Shown piece by piece: positions 8,674-17,130 of a stretch of 64,000 bases of DNA (position 1 is its first letter; each line of letters opens with the position of its first letter). The DNA is from Sorangium cellulosum So0157-2 (GTDB lineage: Bacteria; Myxococcota_A; Polyangia; Polyangiales; Polyangiaceae). The notes under the pieces were generated by a model, which saw only the letters and a program-made list of their open reading frames with translations, was not told where the DNA came from and did not search any database. The position numbers were made by a program, and so were the translations under genes. Location: NCBI RefSeq assembly GCF_000418325.1, contig NC_021658.1:9500001-9564000 (forward strand), read 5' to 3'.

Positions 8674-10233
8674 ATGGCTTCCACGCATCGACCTCGGGCC
8701 AGCCGGCTCCCGTTCGCCTCGCTGCCCCTCGCGGCGGCGTACGTGCCCGCCGCCGCCGCCGTCGCCGTCGCCGTCGCCTCCGGCGCGTGCGGCAAGGAGT
8801 TCACGGCGCGCCCGCCCGACGCGTCGACGAGCTCGAGCACCGGCGGCGGGAGCGGCGGCGACGGCGGGAGCGGCGGCGGGTGCCCGGGCGGCGGCGAGGT
8901 GTGCGGCGACACGTGCGTCGACACGAGCACGGACGCGGAGCACTGCGGCGCGTGCGATGTCGTCTGCTCGCCCTTCGGCGGCACGCCGAGCTGCAACGAC
9001 GGCGTCTGCCAGTCGCCGGCGTGCGAGGAGGACCGCGGCGACTGCGACGAGGACCCCGAGAACGGCTGCGAGGAGGACCTCCTCACGAGCCTCTCGCACT
9101 GCGGCAGCTGCGACAAGCCGTGCAGGGGCCAGTGCGTGCGGGGCGCCTGCGTCGTGCCGAAGCACATCTCGGCCGGCACCGATTACACCTGCGCGGCGCT
9201 CAGCGACGGCTCGGTCTGGTGCTGGGGCAGGAACACCTGGGGCAACCTCGGCGACGGCACGCAGCAGCAGGATCGGCCGATCCCGAGGCAGGTCGTCGGC
9301 CTCGGCGGCGAGGCCGCCACGGTCGCGACGAGCATCTCGTCGGCGCGCTCGCACACCTGCGCGGTGCTGACCGACGGCGCCGTGGCGTGCTGGGGCGCAG
9401 GCAACAGCGGGCAGCTCGGCGACGGCGAGGCGATGAACGCCCTCTCCCCCGTGCGCGCGAAGGAGCTCGCGGGCGCGACCCAGGTCGCCGTCGGCGGGAG
9501 CCACACCTGCGCGGTCACGACGTCGCACGATCTCTGGTGCTGGGGCGAGGGCAACTCCGGCCAGCTCGGGTACGGGGACGAGGCCGATCTGTTCGAGCCC
9601 ACCGTGGTCCTCGACGACGTGGCCTCGGTGAGCGCCGGCCTCTCGCACACCTGCGCGGGCATGATCGAGCGGATGGGCGAGCGCCTGATGCGCTGCTGGG
9701 GCCACAACGAGAGCGGTCAGCTCGGCTCCGGCAACTTCCAGCCGTCGAGCGTCCCCGTGACCATCGCGGGCCTCACCAGCGTCGCGATCACGGCCGCGGG
9801 CGCCTTGCACACGTGCGCCGCGCCGGCGACCGGCGTGGCCTCCTGCTGGGGCGAGGGCGCGCAGTTCCGCCTCGGGACAGGCACCGTGAACGTCGAGGCG
9901 GCGCCGCGCGAGATCCCGGACCTCGCGGGCGTGAGCCGGCTCTCGCTCGGCGCGAGGCACTCCGGCGCGGTGCTGGCCAGCGGACAGGTTCTGCTGTTGG
10001 GCGACAAAACGAAGGGGCAGATCGGCAACGGGACGCAGGACCCCGCCTTCACCCCGCAGCCGCTCGATCTGACCGACGTGATCGAGCTGGCCCTCGGGGC
10101 GGACCACAGCTGCGCGCTCAAGCGCACGGGCGAGATGCTCTGCTGGGGAGACAACCGGAACGGCGAGCTGGGCGACGGGACCAACGAGCCGCGGCTCGTG
10201 CCGACGGCCGTCAAGTGGCCGTCGCGGCCGTAA
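8674..10233 (+). CDS. RCC1-repeat lipoprotein with Cys-rich N-terminal domain
   Basis: A 519-residue secreted protein with a hydrophobic signal ending near AVASGAC (residue 38), a Ser/Gly linker, a Cys-rich module of about 110 residues (CGDTCVDTSTDAEHCGACD, CGSCDKPC) common in myxobacterial surface proteins, and then about seven RCC1 repeats from about residue 165 to the C-terminus. Each repeat has a core such as HTCAVLTDGAVACWG.GNSGQLG. RCC1 repeats form a seven-bladed propeller used for protein binding. In one blade the usual Cys-Ala is replaced by SGAVLASGQVLLLG. Function at the cell surface is inferred; the binding partner is unknown. Confidence 0.88.
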   Translation: MASTHRPRASRLPFASLPLAAAYVPAAAAVAVAVASGACGKEFTARPPDASTSSSTGGGSGGDGGSGGGCPGGGEVCGDTCVDTSTDAEHCGACDVVCSPFGGTPSCNDGVCQSPACEEDRGDCDEDPENGCEEDLLTSLSHCGSCDKPCRGQCVRGACVVPKHISAGTDYTCAALSDGSVWCWGRNTWGNLGDGTQQQDRPIPRQVVGLGGEAATVATSISSARSHTCAVLTDGAVACWGAGNSGQLGDGEAMNALSPVRAKELAGATQVAVGGSHTCAVTTSHDLWCWGEGNSGQLGYGDEADLFEPTVVLDDVASVSAGLSHTCAGMIERMGERLMRCWGHNESGQLGSGNFQPSSVPVTIAGLTSVAITAAGALHTCAAPATGVASCWGEGAQFRLGTGTVNVEAAPREIPDLAGVSRLSLGARHSGAVLASGQVLLLGDKTKGQIGNGTQDPAFTPQPLDLTDVIELALGADHSCALKRTGEMLCWGDNRNGELGDGTNEPRLVPTAVKWPSRP

Positions 10234-10330
10234 CGGCGGGCTCTCGACGAATCCGGCGACCGCCATGTCACAACCGGGCCCCCCCTCTCGTCTTGCCGCC
10301 GAGCCCCGGGCTGCGGGGCGGGAGGCACTC

Positions 10331-11656
10331 ATGGACGAGAGGAAGCAAGGCGGGACGAAGGTCTCCGGCCGCGCCCGGGTCGTGGTGATCGGGGGCGGGT
10401 ACGCGGGCGTGGCGGCGGCGCTGCGGATCGCCGGCAAGGCGGCGCGCCGCCGCGTGCCGGTCTCGGTCGCGCTGGTGAACCCGTCGCCGCTCTTCGTCGA
10501 GCGGATCCGGCTGCACGAGCTCGCCGCCGGCAAGGCGCCTCGCCGGATCGAGCTCGCGCGGCTCCTCGGGGCGCGGGGGATCGAGCTCGTGCTCGGCCGC
10601 GCCCGCACGATCGACGCGGCGGCGCGCGCGGTCGAGGTGGAGCTCGGAGGCGGCGGGGACGCCGGGGCGGAGACGCGGCGGCTCGGCTACGACGCGCTCG
10701 TGTACGCGCCCGGCAGCGGGGCGGCGCAGGAGATCGTGCCCGGCGGCGGCGAGCACGCGCTCTCCGTGGCGGACGCCGCGAGCGCGCGCGCGCTCCACGA
10801 GCGCCTGCGCGCGGCGCCGCCCGGCGGCGGGGTGGTCGTGGTGGGCGGCGGGCTCACGGCGATCGAGGCCGCGGCGGAGATCGCCGAGGCGTTCCCCGCG
10901 CTCCGCGTCGCGCTCGCGACGCGCGGGCGCGTCGGCGAGGGCCTGTCGGTCGGCGGGCGCGCGTACGTCGGCCGGGCGCTCCGCGAGCTCGGCGTCGCGA
11001 TCCGCGAGGGCGTGCGCGCGGTCGCCGTGGACGCGAGCGGCCTCGCCGTCGCCGCGGAGGCGGGCGGCGCGGCCCCGGGCGCCGGCGCGGCCGAGCGCCT
11101 GGGCGCCGACATCGTCGTCCTCGCCGCGGGCTTCCGGCCGGCGGCGCTCGCCGAGCGCTCCGGGCTCGCCACCGTGGCCGGCGGGCGGCTCGCCGTCGAC
11201 CGGCGGCTCCGCGCGCCCGCGCACCCGGAGATCTGGGGCGCGGGCGACGCCGCGGCCGTGCTCGACGGCGACGGCGCGCCGCTGCGCATGGGCTGCGCCA
11301 CCGCCATGCCGCAGGCGGCGTACGCGGCGGACAGCGTCGTCGCCGCGCTCGCCGGCGACGCGCCGCCGCCGCCGTTCCGCTTCGCGTTCTTCATCCAGTG
11401 CATCAGCCTCGGCCGGCGGCGCGGGCTCATCCAGCGGGTCGATCCCCGGGACAGGCCGCTCGATCGGGTGATCACCGGCCGCCTGGGCGCGTGGGCGAAG
11501 GAGCTCGTCTGCCGCTACACGATCGCGGCGATCCGCGTCGAGGCGCTCCGCGCCGGCGATCACGGCTGGCCCGGGCAGGCGCGACGGCCGCGGGGCGCGC
11601 CGTCGCTCGGCGCCGCCGCGTCCGGCGAGCGGCTCCCGTCCGGCGCCGCGACATGA
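10331..11656 (+). CDS. FAD-dependent NAD(P)H oxidoreductase (NDH-2-like)
   Basis: A 441-residue flavoprotein. ATG 10331 is preferred over an upstream ATG because GGGAGG lies seven bases before it. The FAD-binding Rossmann motif VVVIGGGYAGVAAALRIAG is at the N-terminus, a second NAD(P)H-binding motif GVVVVGGGLTAIEAAAEIAE lies near residue 170, and the late FAD motif is IWGAGDAAAV. This order fits type II NADH dehydrogenase/ferredoxin reductase-like proteins. The stop overlaps the ATG of an ECF41 sigma gene by four bases. ECF41 loci typically encode a carboxymuconolactone decarboxylase, oxidoreductase or epimerase partner, and this gene fills that role. Confidence 0.88.
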   Translation: MDERKQGGTKVSGRARVVVIGGGYAGVAAALRIAGKAARRRVPVSVALVNPSPLFVERIRLHELAAGKAPRRIELARLLGARGIELVLGRARTIDAAARAVEVELGGGGDAGAETRRLGYDALVYAPGSGAAQEIVPGGGEHALSVADAASARALHERLRAAPPGGGVVVVGGGLTAIEAAAEIAEAFPALRVALATRGRVGEGLSVGGRAYVGRALRELGVAIREGVRAVAVDASGLAVAAEAGGAAPGAGAAERLGADIVVLAAGFRPAALAERSGLATVAGGRLAVDRRLRAPAHPEIWGAGDAAAVLDGDGAPLRMGCATAMPQAAYAADSVVAALAGDAPPPPFRFAFFIQCISLGRRRGLIQRVDPRDRPLDRVITGRLGAWAKELVCRYTIAAIRVEALRAGDHGWPGQARRPRGAPSLGAAASGERLPSGAAT

Positions 11657-12624
11657 GCGCCGCCGCGGGCGTGAGCGCCGAGTGCTTCACGGCGCACCGG
11701 CGCTCCCTCTTCGGCCTCGCCTACCGGATGCTCGGCAGCGCGGCCGAGGCCGAGGACGTGGTCCAGGAGGCGTACCTGCGCGCGCGGGCCGCCGGGGAGG
11801 TGCCCGAGGCGCCGGGGCCGTACCTCGCCACGATCGTGACGCGCCTCTGCCTGGACGTGCTGAAGTCGGCGCGCGCGCGGCGCGAGGCGTATGTCGGGCC
11901 GTGGCTGCCCGAGCCCGTGCCGACCGGCGATCTGCTCGACGTCGGCGGGGCCGCGGCGGGCTACCCGGGCGAGCGCGCCGGCGCGGAGAGCCCGGCGGCG
12001 CGCATGGACCGGGTCGAGTCGATCTCGATGGCGTTCCTCGTGGTCCTCGAGAGCCTGTCGCCGCTCGAGCGCGCCGCGCTGATCCTGCGCGACGTGTTCG
12101 ACTGGGAGTTCGACGCCCTCGCCGGGGCGCTCGGCCGCTCGCCTGCGGCGTGCCGGCAGCTCGTGCACCGGGCGCGCGAGCACGTGGCCGCGCGCCAGCC
12201 GCGGTTCCGCGCCACGGAGGCGGAGCGGCGGCGCCTGTTCGAGGCGTTCCTCGACGCGGCGGCGCGCGGCGACGCGGGCGCCCTCGCCGCGATGCTCGCC
12301 GAGGGCGCGAGCGTGACCCCGGACTCCGGCGGCAAGGCCAGCGCGGCGCGCCGGGTGTTGAGCGGCCGCGATCGCGTCACGCGCTACGTCATCGGCCTGT
12401 GGCGGAAGGGCGCCGGCGCGGTCGTCACCCGCGTCGCGTCGGTCAACGGCGCGCCCGCCCTCCTCGTTTACGAGGGCGCGCGGCTCGCGATCGCCGTCGG
12501 CCTCGACGCCTCGCCCGCCGGCATCGACGCGATCTGGCTCATGCGCAATCCCGACAAGCTGGCCCGGCTCGGGGCCGCGCTCCCGCTGCTCCCGTCGCGC
12601 GGCCTGCCCGACGCGCGCGCATGA
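11653..12624 (+). CDS. ECF41-type sigma factor with SnoaL-like C-terminal domain
   Basis: A 323-residue sigma factor: region 2 (SLFGLAYRMLGSAAEAEDVV), region 4 (LSPLERAALILRDVFDWEFD) and a C-terminal SnoaL-like extension of about 120 residues. The ECF41 marks are present in slightly altered form: DSGGK near residue 224 (usual DGGGK) and NPDKL near residue 298. In characterised ECF41 proteins the extension binds the core and tunes activity in place of a separate anti-sigma factor. The ATG overlaps the stop of the upstream oxidoreductase, and no anti-sigma gene follows. It probably regulates that oxidoreductase gene. Confidence 0.92.
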   Translation: MSAAAGVSAECFTAHRRSLFGLAYRMLGSAAEAEDVVQEAYLRARAAGEVPEAPGPYLATIVTRLCLDVLKSARARREAYVGPWLPEPVPTGDLLDVGGAAAGYPGERAGAESPAARMDRVESISMAFLVVLESLSPLERAALILRDVFDWEFDALAGALGRSPAACRQLVHRAREHVAARQPRFRATEAERRRLFEAFLDAAARGDAGALAAMLAEGASVTPDSGGKASAARRVLSGRDRVTRYVIGLWRKGAGAVVTRVASVNGAPALLVYEGARLAIAVGLDASPAGIDAIWLMRNPDKLARLGAALPLLPSRGLPDARA

Positions 12625-13139
12625 CCGACGCCGGCGCCTCGCGCCGAGCCCGCGCCGACGGAACAGTGCTCGGCGCGCGATTCAATGGCAATCGGACGCT
12701 CGGGCGGCAACCAACCGCAATCTAACGGCAACTAGCCGCAATCCAGCGGCAATCCAGCGGCGTCGGCAACCGGACGACATCCGCCTGTTACACACACGTG
12801 TCAGCACGTGGGGACACGTGGTTCAGCGGGGGCGCAAAAAACATGAATGCGTAAGTGCGCAGACGCATCCATAATAAAGACTATAACCTAACTGCGTCGC
12901 GCCGACGGCCTCACCGAGACTGTCGAGACTGTCGAAACTGTCGAGACTTCAGAGACCCAAGAAAATTGTCTCGACAGCCGATTGGCTTATCGGCATATAC
13001 TCCAGCCATCATGGACGCGTCTTCGTCCTGACGAGGCCGGGCCGATCGCACCTTGGCTTCTCGATCGCGTTCATCAGCGTCTCTTTCGAGCGTTCACTTC
13101 GACAACCCCGGTCCGTGAGCCACGGGCCCAGGAGGGATC
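12625..13139. other. Intergenic region, low G+C patch and short degenerate repeats
   Basis: 515 bases with three kinds of sequence. A series of degenerate repeats around GGCAA(T/C)C lies at about 12687-12775. E-box-like CACGTG palindromes occur at about 12793-12822. A patch of lower G+C lies at about 12835-13015, with GAGACTGTCGA repeats at about 12918-12950 and 12965-12980. This probably includes the promoter of the SMP-30-like gene. No credible reading frame was seen. Confidence 0.55.
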
Positions 13140-14273
13140 ATGTCGCATTTTATGCAGTCGAAACTATCCCGCTCCAGCAAAACGGGGCTTGTTTGCGGCG
13201 CGCTGTCGCTCCTCTCCGTCGCATCGGCGCTGGTCTCGGATCCGGCCTGGGCGATGGCGCCATGGCACGGTCCGATCAAGCCGTTCGCGACGTTCCCGAC
13301 GCCTCCCGGGTTCCCTGAGGGGATCGCGGTCGATGGCAATCGGGTCTTCGTCTCTGGTCCGGCGACGTTCGGCACCGCGGGATCGGGCCCGTCGAAGGTC
13401 TTCGTCTACGACAGGGACAGCAGGGTCCTGAAGAGCACGATCACGGTGGCGGGCGAGGCGCTCGACGCGGAGCATGCGCTCAGCTGCATCGCGGTCGATG
13501 GCCCGGGCCGCGTCTACGCGCTCAGCACGCAGCTCGGGCTGCTGCGCTTCAGGAAGACTGGACATCAATATGTCCAGGAGAGCTACGGCGATCCGCTGCC
13601 GGATCTCCCGTCGTGCGCGACGGCCGCGCCGGGAGCGGCGTGCTCGCCGGTGCCGTTCGAGACGCCGCCGATCCCGAACGACATCGTCTTCGACGAGGAC
13701 GGCTACGCCTATGTGACCGACTCGCTCCAGGCGACGATCTTCCGCTATGCGCCCGGCGGCGGCGCGCCGGAGATCTGGTTCCAGAGCGCGGCGCTCGTCG
13801 GAGGGGGCCCCCAGCCGTTCGGCGTCAACGGGATCAGGCTCGATCCGCTGCGGGAGCACGTCTATTTCGCGGTCACCTTCTCCCTGGCGGATCCGAGCCT
13901 CGGGTCCATCTACCGGCTCCCCCTCGTCGACGCCCCCGAGGAGGCCGATCTGGAGCTGGTCCACGACTACGCCGCTGGCGAGGCGCCCGACGGGATCGCG
14001 TTCGGCAAGTCGGGGAAGCTCTATGTCACGCTCGCCGCGGCCAACGCGATCTCGGTGCTCGACGAGGACGGGGACGAGGTGTCGCGCATCGAGAGCTCGC
14101 CCTGGGACGAGGTGCCGCTCGACGCGCCCGCCAACGTCGCCTTCATCGACTCGGCGAAGACGCTGCTCATCGTGAACCACGCGCTCCTCACCGGGAACCC
14201 CGACAACTTCGGGGTGCTGAGGGTCTGGGTCGGCGACAAGGCAGATCCGCTGGAGAAGCCGTGGCTGCCTTGA
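13140..14273 (+). CDS. Secreted SMP-30/gluconolactonase-like beta-propeller protein
   Basis: A 377-residue protein with a Shine-Dalgarno AGGAGG eight bases before the ATG and a signal peptide that ends near PAWA. The mature part is made of propeller-like repeats such as FPEGIAVDGNRVFVSGP, CIAVDGPGRVYALST, IPNDIVFDEDGYAYVTDS and APDGIAFGKSGKLYVTL, which match the SGL/SMP-30 and NHL-like fold. The N-D-I-V-F and D-G-I-A-F positions correspond to metal-ligand blades in gluconolactonases. Whether it is an enzyme or a binding protein is unclear. A 182-bp repeat element follows it directly. Confidence 0.8.
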   Translation: MSHFMQSKLSRSSKTGLVCGALSLLSVASALVSDPAWAMAPWHGPIKPFATFPTPPGFPEGIAVDGNRVFVSGPATFGTAGSGPSKVFVYDRDSRVLKSTITVAGEALDAEHALSCIAVDGPGRVYALSTQLGLLRFRKTGHQYVQESYGDPLPDLPSCATAAPGAACSPVPFETPPIPNDIVFDEDGYAYVTDSLQATIFRYAPGGGAPEIWFQSAALVGGGPQPFGVNGIRLDPLREHVYFAVTFSLADPSLGSIYRLPLVDAPEEADLELVHDYAAGEAPDGIAFGKSGKLYVTLAAANAISVLDEDGDEVSRIESSPWDEVPLDAPANVAFIDSAKTLLIVNHALLTGNPDNFGVLRVWVGDKADPLEKPWLP

Positions 14274-14283
14274 GGCGACGCGG

Positions 14284-14465
14284 CTAGTACCGCGGATCAG
14301 AGCTCCCGCCAGGGAGCTGCCTCGCGAGAGACGAGAAGGAAACGCGAAGGCGCAAAGACGCAAAGGCGCAAAACTACAAATCTTTTTTGCGTCTTTGCGC
14401 CTTTGCGCCTTTGCGTTGAACTCTCGCTCCGGATCCCTGGCCGGACTTCTGGCGAGCGGAACTAG
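14284..14465 (+). repeat. CTAG-bounded inverted-arm element, copy 1
   Basis: A 182-bp unit that begins and ends with CTAG. It contains a short hairpin (AGCTCCC-GCCA-GGGAGCT, 14301-14318), a central pair of arms of about 33 bp built on the octamer RCGCAAAG (14340-14418) around the loop CTACAAATC, and the block CTCCGGATCCCTGGCCGGAC. The unit recurs inverted at 35220-35402 and, degenerate, at 45553-45718. It lies between convergent genes and probably ends transcription from both sides. Confidence 0.8.
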
Positions 14466-14506
14466 CCCGCGCGCGGGCCGCCCCGCGGGACGGGGCTCGC
14501 CACGCC

Positions 14507-16851
14507 TCAGGCGAGCCCCCCGCGCCGGCGCACGATCCAGTGCGCGCCGAGGGCCGCGGCCGCCGCGAGCGTCCAGGCCCACGGGGGCAGGAGCGGCGCG
14601 ACGTGGCGCTCGGCCGCCACCTGCGTCGCGGCCGGCAGCGGCAGCGAGCCGGCGTCCGGCGGGAGCACCGACGCGCCGCCCGTGGCCTTCGCGATCTCCT
14701 CCAGGCGGGCGACGTCGGGGCGCGGATCCGCCCACTCGTCGCCGCCGCGCTCGCACGCGAAATCGCGGCGCGTGGTCGCGCCCTTCGCCTCGCCCGCGCC
14801 CTCCGCCGGGACGATCTCCACCGTGGCCGCGTAGCCGCCGGGATCGAGGCGGCCGGCCGCGAGCTCGACCGGCTCGCCGCCCTCGCCGATCCGCGCGCTC
14901 AGCGTCCGCACGACCGCGCCGCTGCCGAGGCGGGCGATCGTCACCTTGGCCTCGCCCCGCTGCCCGACGAGCGGGCGCAGGACGAGCGTCGTCTCCTCGC
15001 CCGCGAGGCAGCCGCCGCGCGCTTCGATCGCGGCGGGCTCGAAGCGGGGGTCGCGCATGAGCCAGCCGAGCAACGCGTCCCAGAACGCGCCGTGCGCGCG
15101 GCCGGCGGAGCTCGAGGCGAACGCGCTGAAGAGCAGGCGGTGGCTGCCGTCGAGCGTCAGCGCGATCGTCCGGCCGCTCTCGTGCTCGCCCAGCGAGAGC
15201 ACCGGCATCGGCGCGCCCGAGGCCGTCGTGCGGGTCGGGTGCGTCATCAGCACCGTCGCCCCGGGGAGCGGGTCGCCGACCACGTTGGTCCCCGGCATCT
15301 CGGGCATCTCGTCGCCGATGAGCGCGAGCAGCGGCGCGAGCACCGGCGCCGCGCGGCCCGCGGCGGTGATGCGCGGCACGAAGGCGCCGAGATCCACGCC
15401 GGGCGCGCTGCCGATGTCGAGATCGACCGGCAGCACGCGGGCGAGCCGCGTGCGCGCGTAGTTGCCCGGCACGAAGGCGTTCGGGCCGCCCACCATGATG
15501 AGCCCCCCGCCCTTGTCGACGTACTGGGCCAGCGCCGGCAGGTGCTTGGTCAGGCCGTACGGCTTGGCGTCGAAGTCCTGCAGGACGACCGCGTCGAAGC
15601 TCGACAGGTGCACGCTGAAGAGCTCGTCCACCGGGAAAGGGATGAGCGCGAGCTCGTCCGAGGACGCGTTCACCTCGTCGCCCGGGGTGCGCAGGATGAA
15701 GAACGCCACGACGTCGACCGAGGCGTCGGCCTTGAGCCACATCCGGAGCGCGCGCACGTCGTACGTCGGCCGGCCCGCCACGTGGAGCACCCGGATGCGA
15801 TCGCGCGCGACGTCGAGCGTGACGTAGCGGACGTCGTTCTCGGGGAGCTCGTCGCCGTCCGGCGCGTCGATCGCGACCTCCAGGATGCGCGTGCCGGCGC
15901 GATCGAGCGTGACGCCGAGCTCGACCGTGCCGACGCCCCCCTCGTCGACGTGCGCCGTGCCCGTCGCGAGCGTCGTGGGCGCGCCCTGCTCGCGGAGCTC
16001 GCGCGCGACGACGGGGACCGCGTCGCACGCGAGGCCGCCGCTGCAGCCGATGTCGATGCGGAGCGAGAGCGGCTGGTGGGCGACGGCGGCGCCGGAGGTC
16101 CGGACCGCGCGGACGCTGGCGTCGCGCGGGGACTCGGTCGCCGCCGCGACCGTGTGCACCGGGACGCCGAGCCCCTCCAGCGCGGCCCGCGTCGCCGCGG
16201 CGGTGTCCTCGGGGCCGGGGCGGTCGAGGCGGCCATCCGAGACGACGACGAACGCCGACGGCCGCTCGTCGGCGGCGCGGGCGAGCGCCTCGAGCGCGGC
16301 GCTGAGGTCCGAGCGGCGCTGCGGCCGGCCTCGCGCGGGCGGCGCGGCCGGGCGGGGGCGGCGGGCGCCGCCGCGCCTGCGTCCGCGCGCGGCGTCGACG
16401 CCGGCGCGGGGCCGACGCCATCGCCGGCCTGCGCGTCGGCCGGCAGCGGCGCCCCCTCGCCGAACAGGTAGCGGGAGAGCCGGACGTCGGCGCGCTTCCC
16501 GAGCTCCGCGAGCGCCCGCTCGGCGCTGTCGCGGCGGGTCCCCGCGAGGCCGGGCAGGTCCATGGACCGGGAGCCGTCGACAAGCACCACGACCTTCGGG
16601 CCGACGAGGCTCCCGCGCGACGTGACCGCGACCGGGCGGAGGATGGCGGCGAGCAGGCAGAGCACGGCGATCGCGCCCGTGAGCGCCGTGGCGAGCGCCG
16701 CGCCGCGGAGGCCGCCCGACCCCGCCGCGGTCCGGCCCCGCGCGCGGACGAGCTCGAGCACGAGCAGCCCGAAGCTCAGCGCGGCGACGACGCAGGCGAC
16801 GGCGACGACCGACGAGGAGAGATCGCCCGAGGGCGCGAGGCTCTGGGTCAC
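14507..16851 (-). CDS. VWA / glutamine-amidotransferase-like membrane protein, frameshifted
   Basis: About 780 residues spread over two frames. The first part (GTG 16851) has two membrane spans and a VWA-type start (VVVLVDGSRSMDLPG, a MIDAS-like DxSxS). The second part continues the VWA domain (DLSAALEALARAADERPSAF), then a glutamine-amidotransferase-like fold (FDAVVLQDFDAK, YVDKGGGLIMVGGPNAF), and ends with one membrane helix before the stop at 14509. The shift lies at about 16330-16375 in a run of G/C; one base is missing relative to a continuous frame, which may be a sequencing error. Such proteins accompany MoxR, DUF58, BatA and DUF4159 genes in envelope-related clusters; a DUF4159 gene lies 4 kb away. 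The start overlaps the stop of a 39-codon frame (GTGA). Confidence 0.72.
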
Positions 16852-16967
16852 GGCCGCTCCGGGAGCGAGGGAGCACAAGCGGGAGAGGGCGAGGAGGGAG
16901 GCTCGCTGGACGCGCCGGCGGCGTGGAAGCGCGACAGCGCGAGCAGCGAGTCGAGGGCGCGCGACAC
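16848..16967 (-). CDS. Short upstream ORF coupled to the VWA gene (possible gene remnant)
   Basis: GTG 16967 to TGA 16848-16850 encodes 39 residues starting MSRALDSLLALSRFHAAGA. The start region copies that of the lipoprotein gene at 22095 (MPRALLTLLALV) at both DNA and protein level, after which similarity is lost. Its stop overlaps the GTG of the VWA gene. It may be a recombination scar that supplies a promoter and ribosome entry to the VWA gene. Function as a peptide is doubtful. Confidence 0.4.
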   Translation of the reverse strand: MSRALDSLLALSRFHAAGASSEPPSSPSPACAPSLPERP

Positions 16968-16988
16968 GGGCGGAGCCTAGTACATCGG
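16953..16988 (-). promoter_or_regulatory. Duplicated promoter/start segment, copy 1
   Basis: On the minus strand CGATGTACTAGGCTC precedes the GTG start at 16967 by a few bases. It matches 22081-22117 at nearly every position. TACTAG is a -10-like hexamer 9-10 bases before the start codon, so transcripts may have little or no leader. Confidence 0.5.
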
Positions 16989-17130
16989 GCCGGGGTGTCC
17001 CAGCCCGGCGCTCACATCGACGCCGGGCGCCCCAGCGCAGCGCCATCTCTGCGACCCGAGAGGCAACGTGAAACGACCCAAAGCAACCTTGCAACGCCGG
17101 AGATGCCCCGCGTAGGCTCGAATCTGGCCG

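Noticed and set aside
14340..14418. CGCAAAG repeats considered as a CRISPR or a tRNA-derived element
   Set aside because: There are no unique spacers and no tRNA fold; the copies form one long hairpin.
13164..16583. A minus-strand open frame of 1139 codons across the SMP-30-like gene and the VWA gene
   Set aside because: The product is Arg/Pro-rich without domains; real genes are read in other frames or on the other strand.
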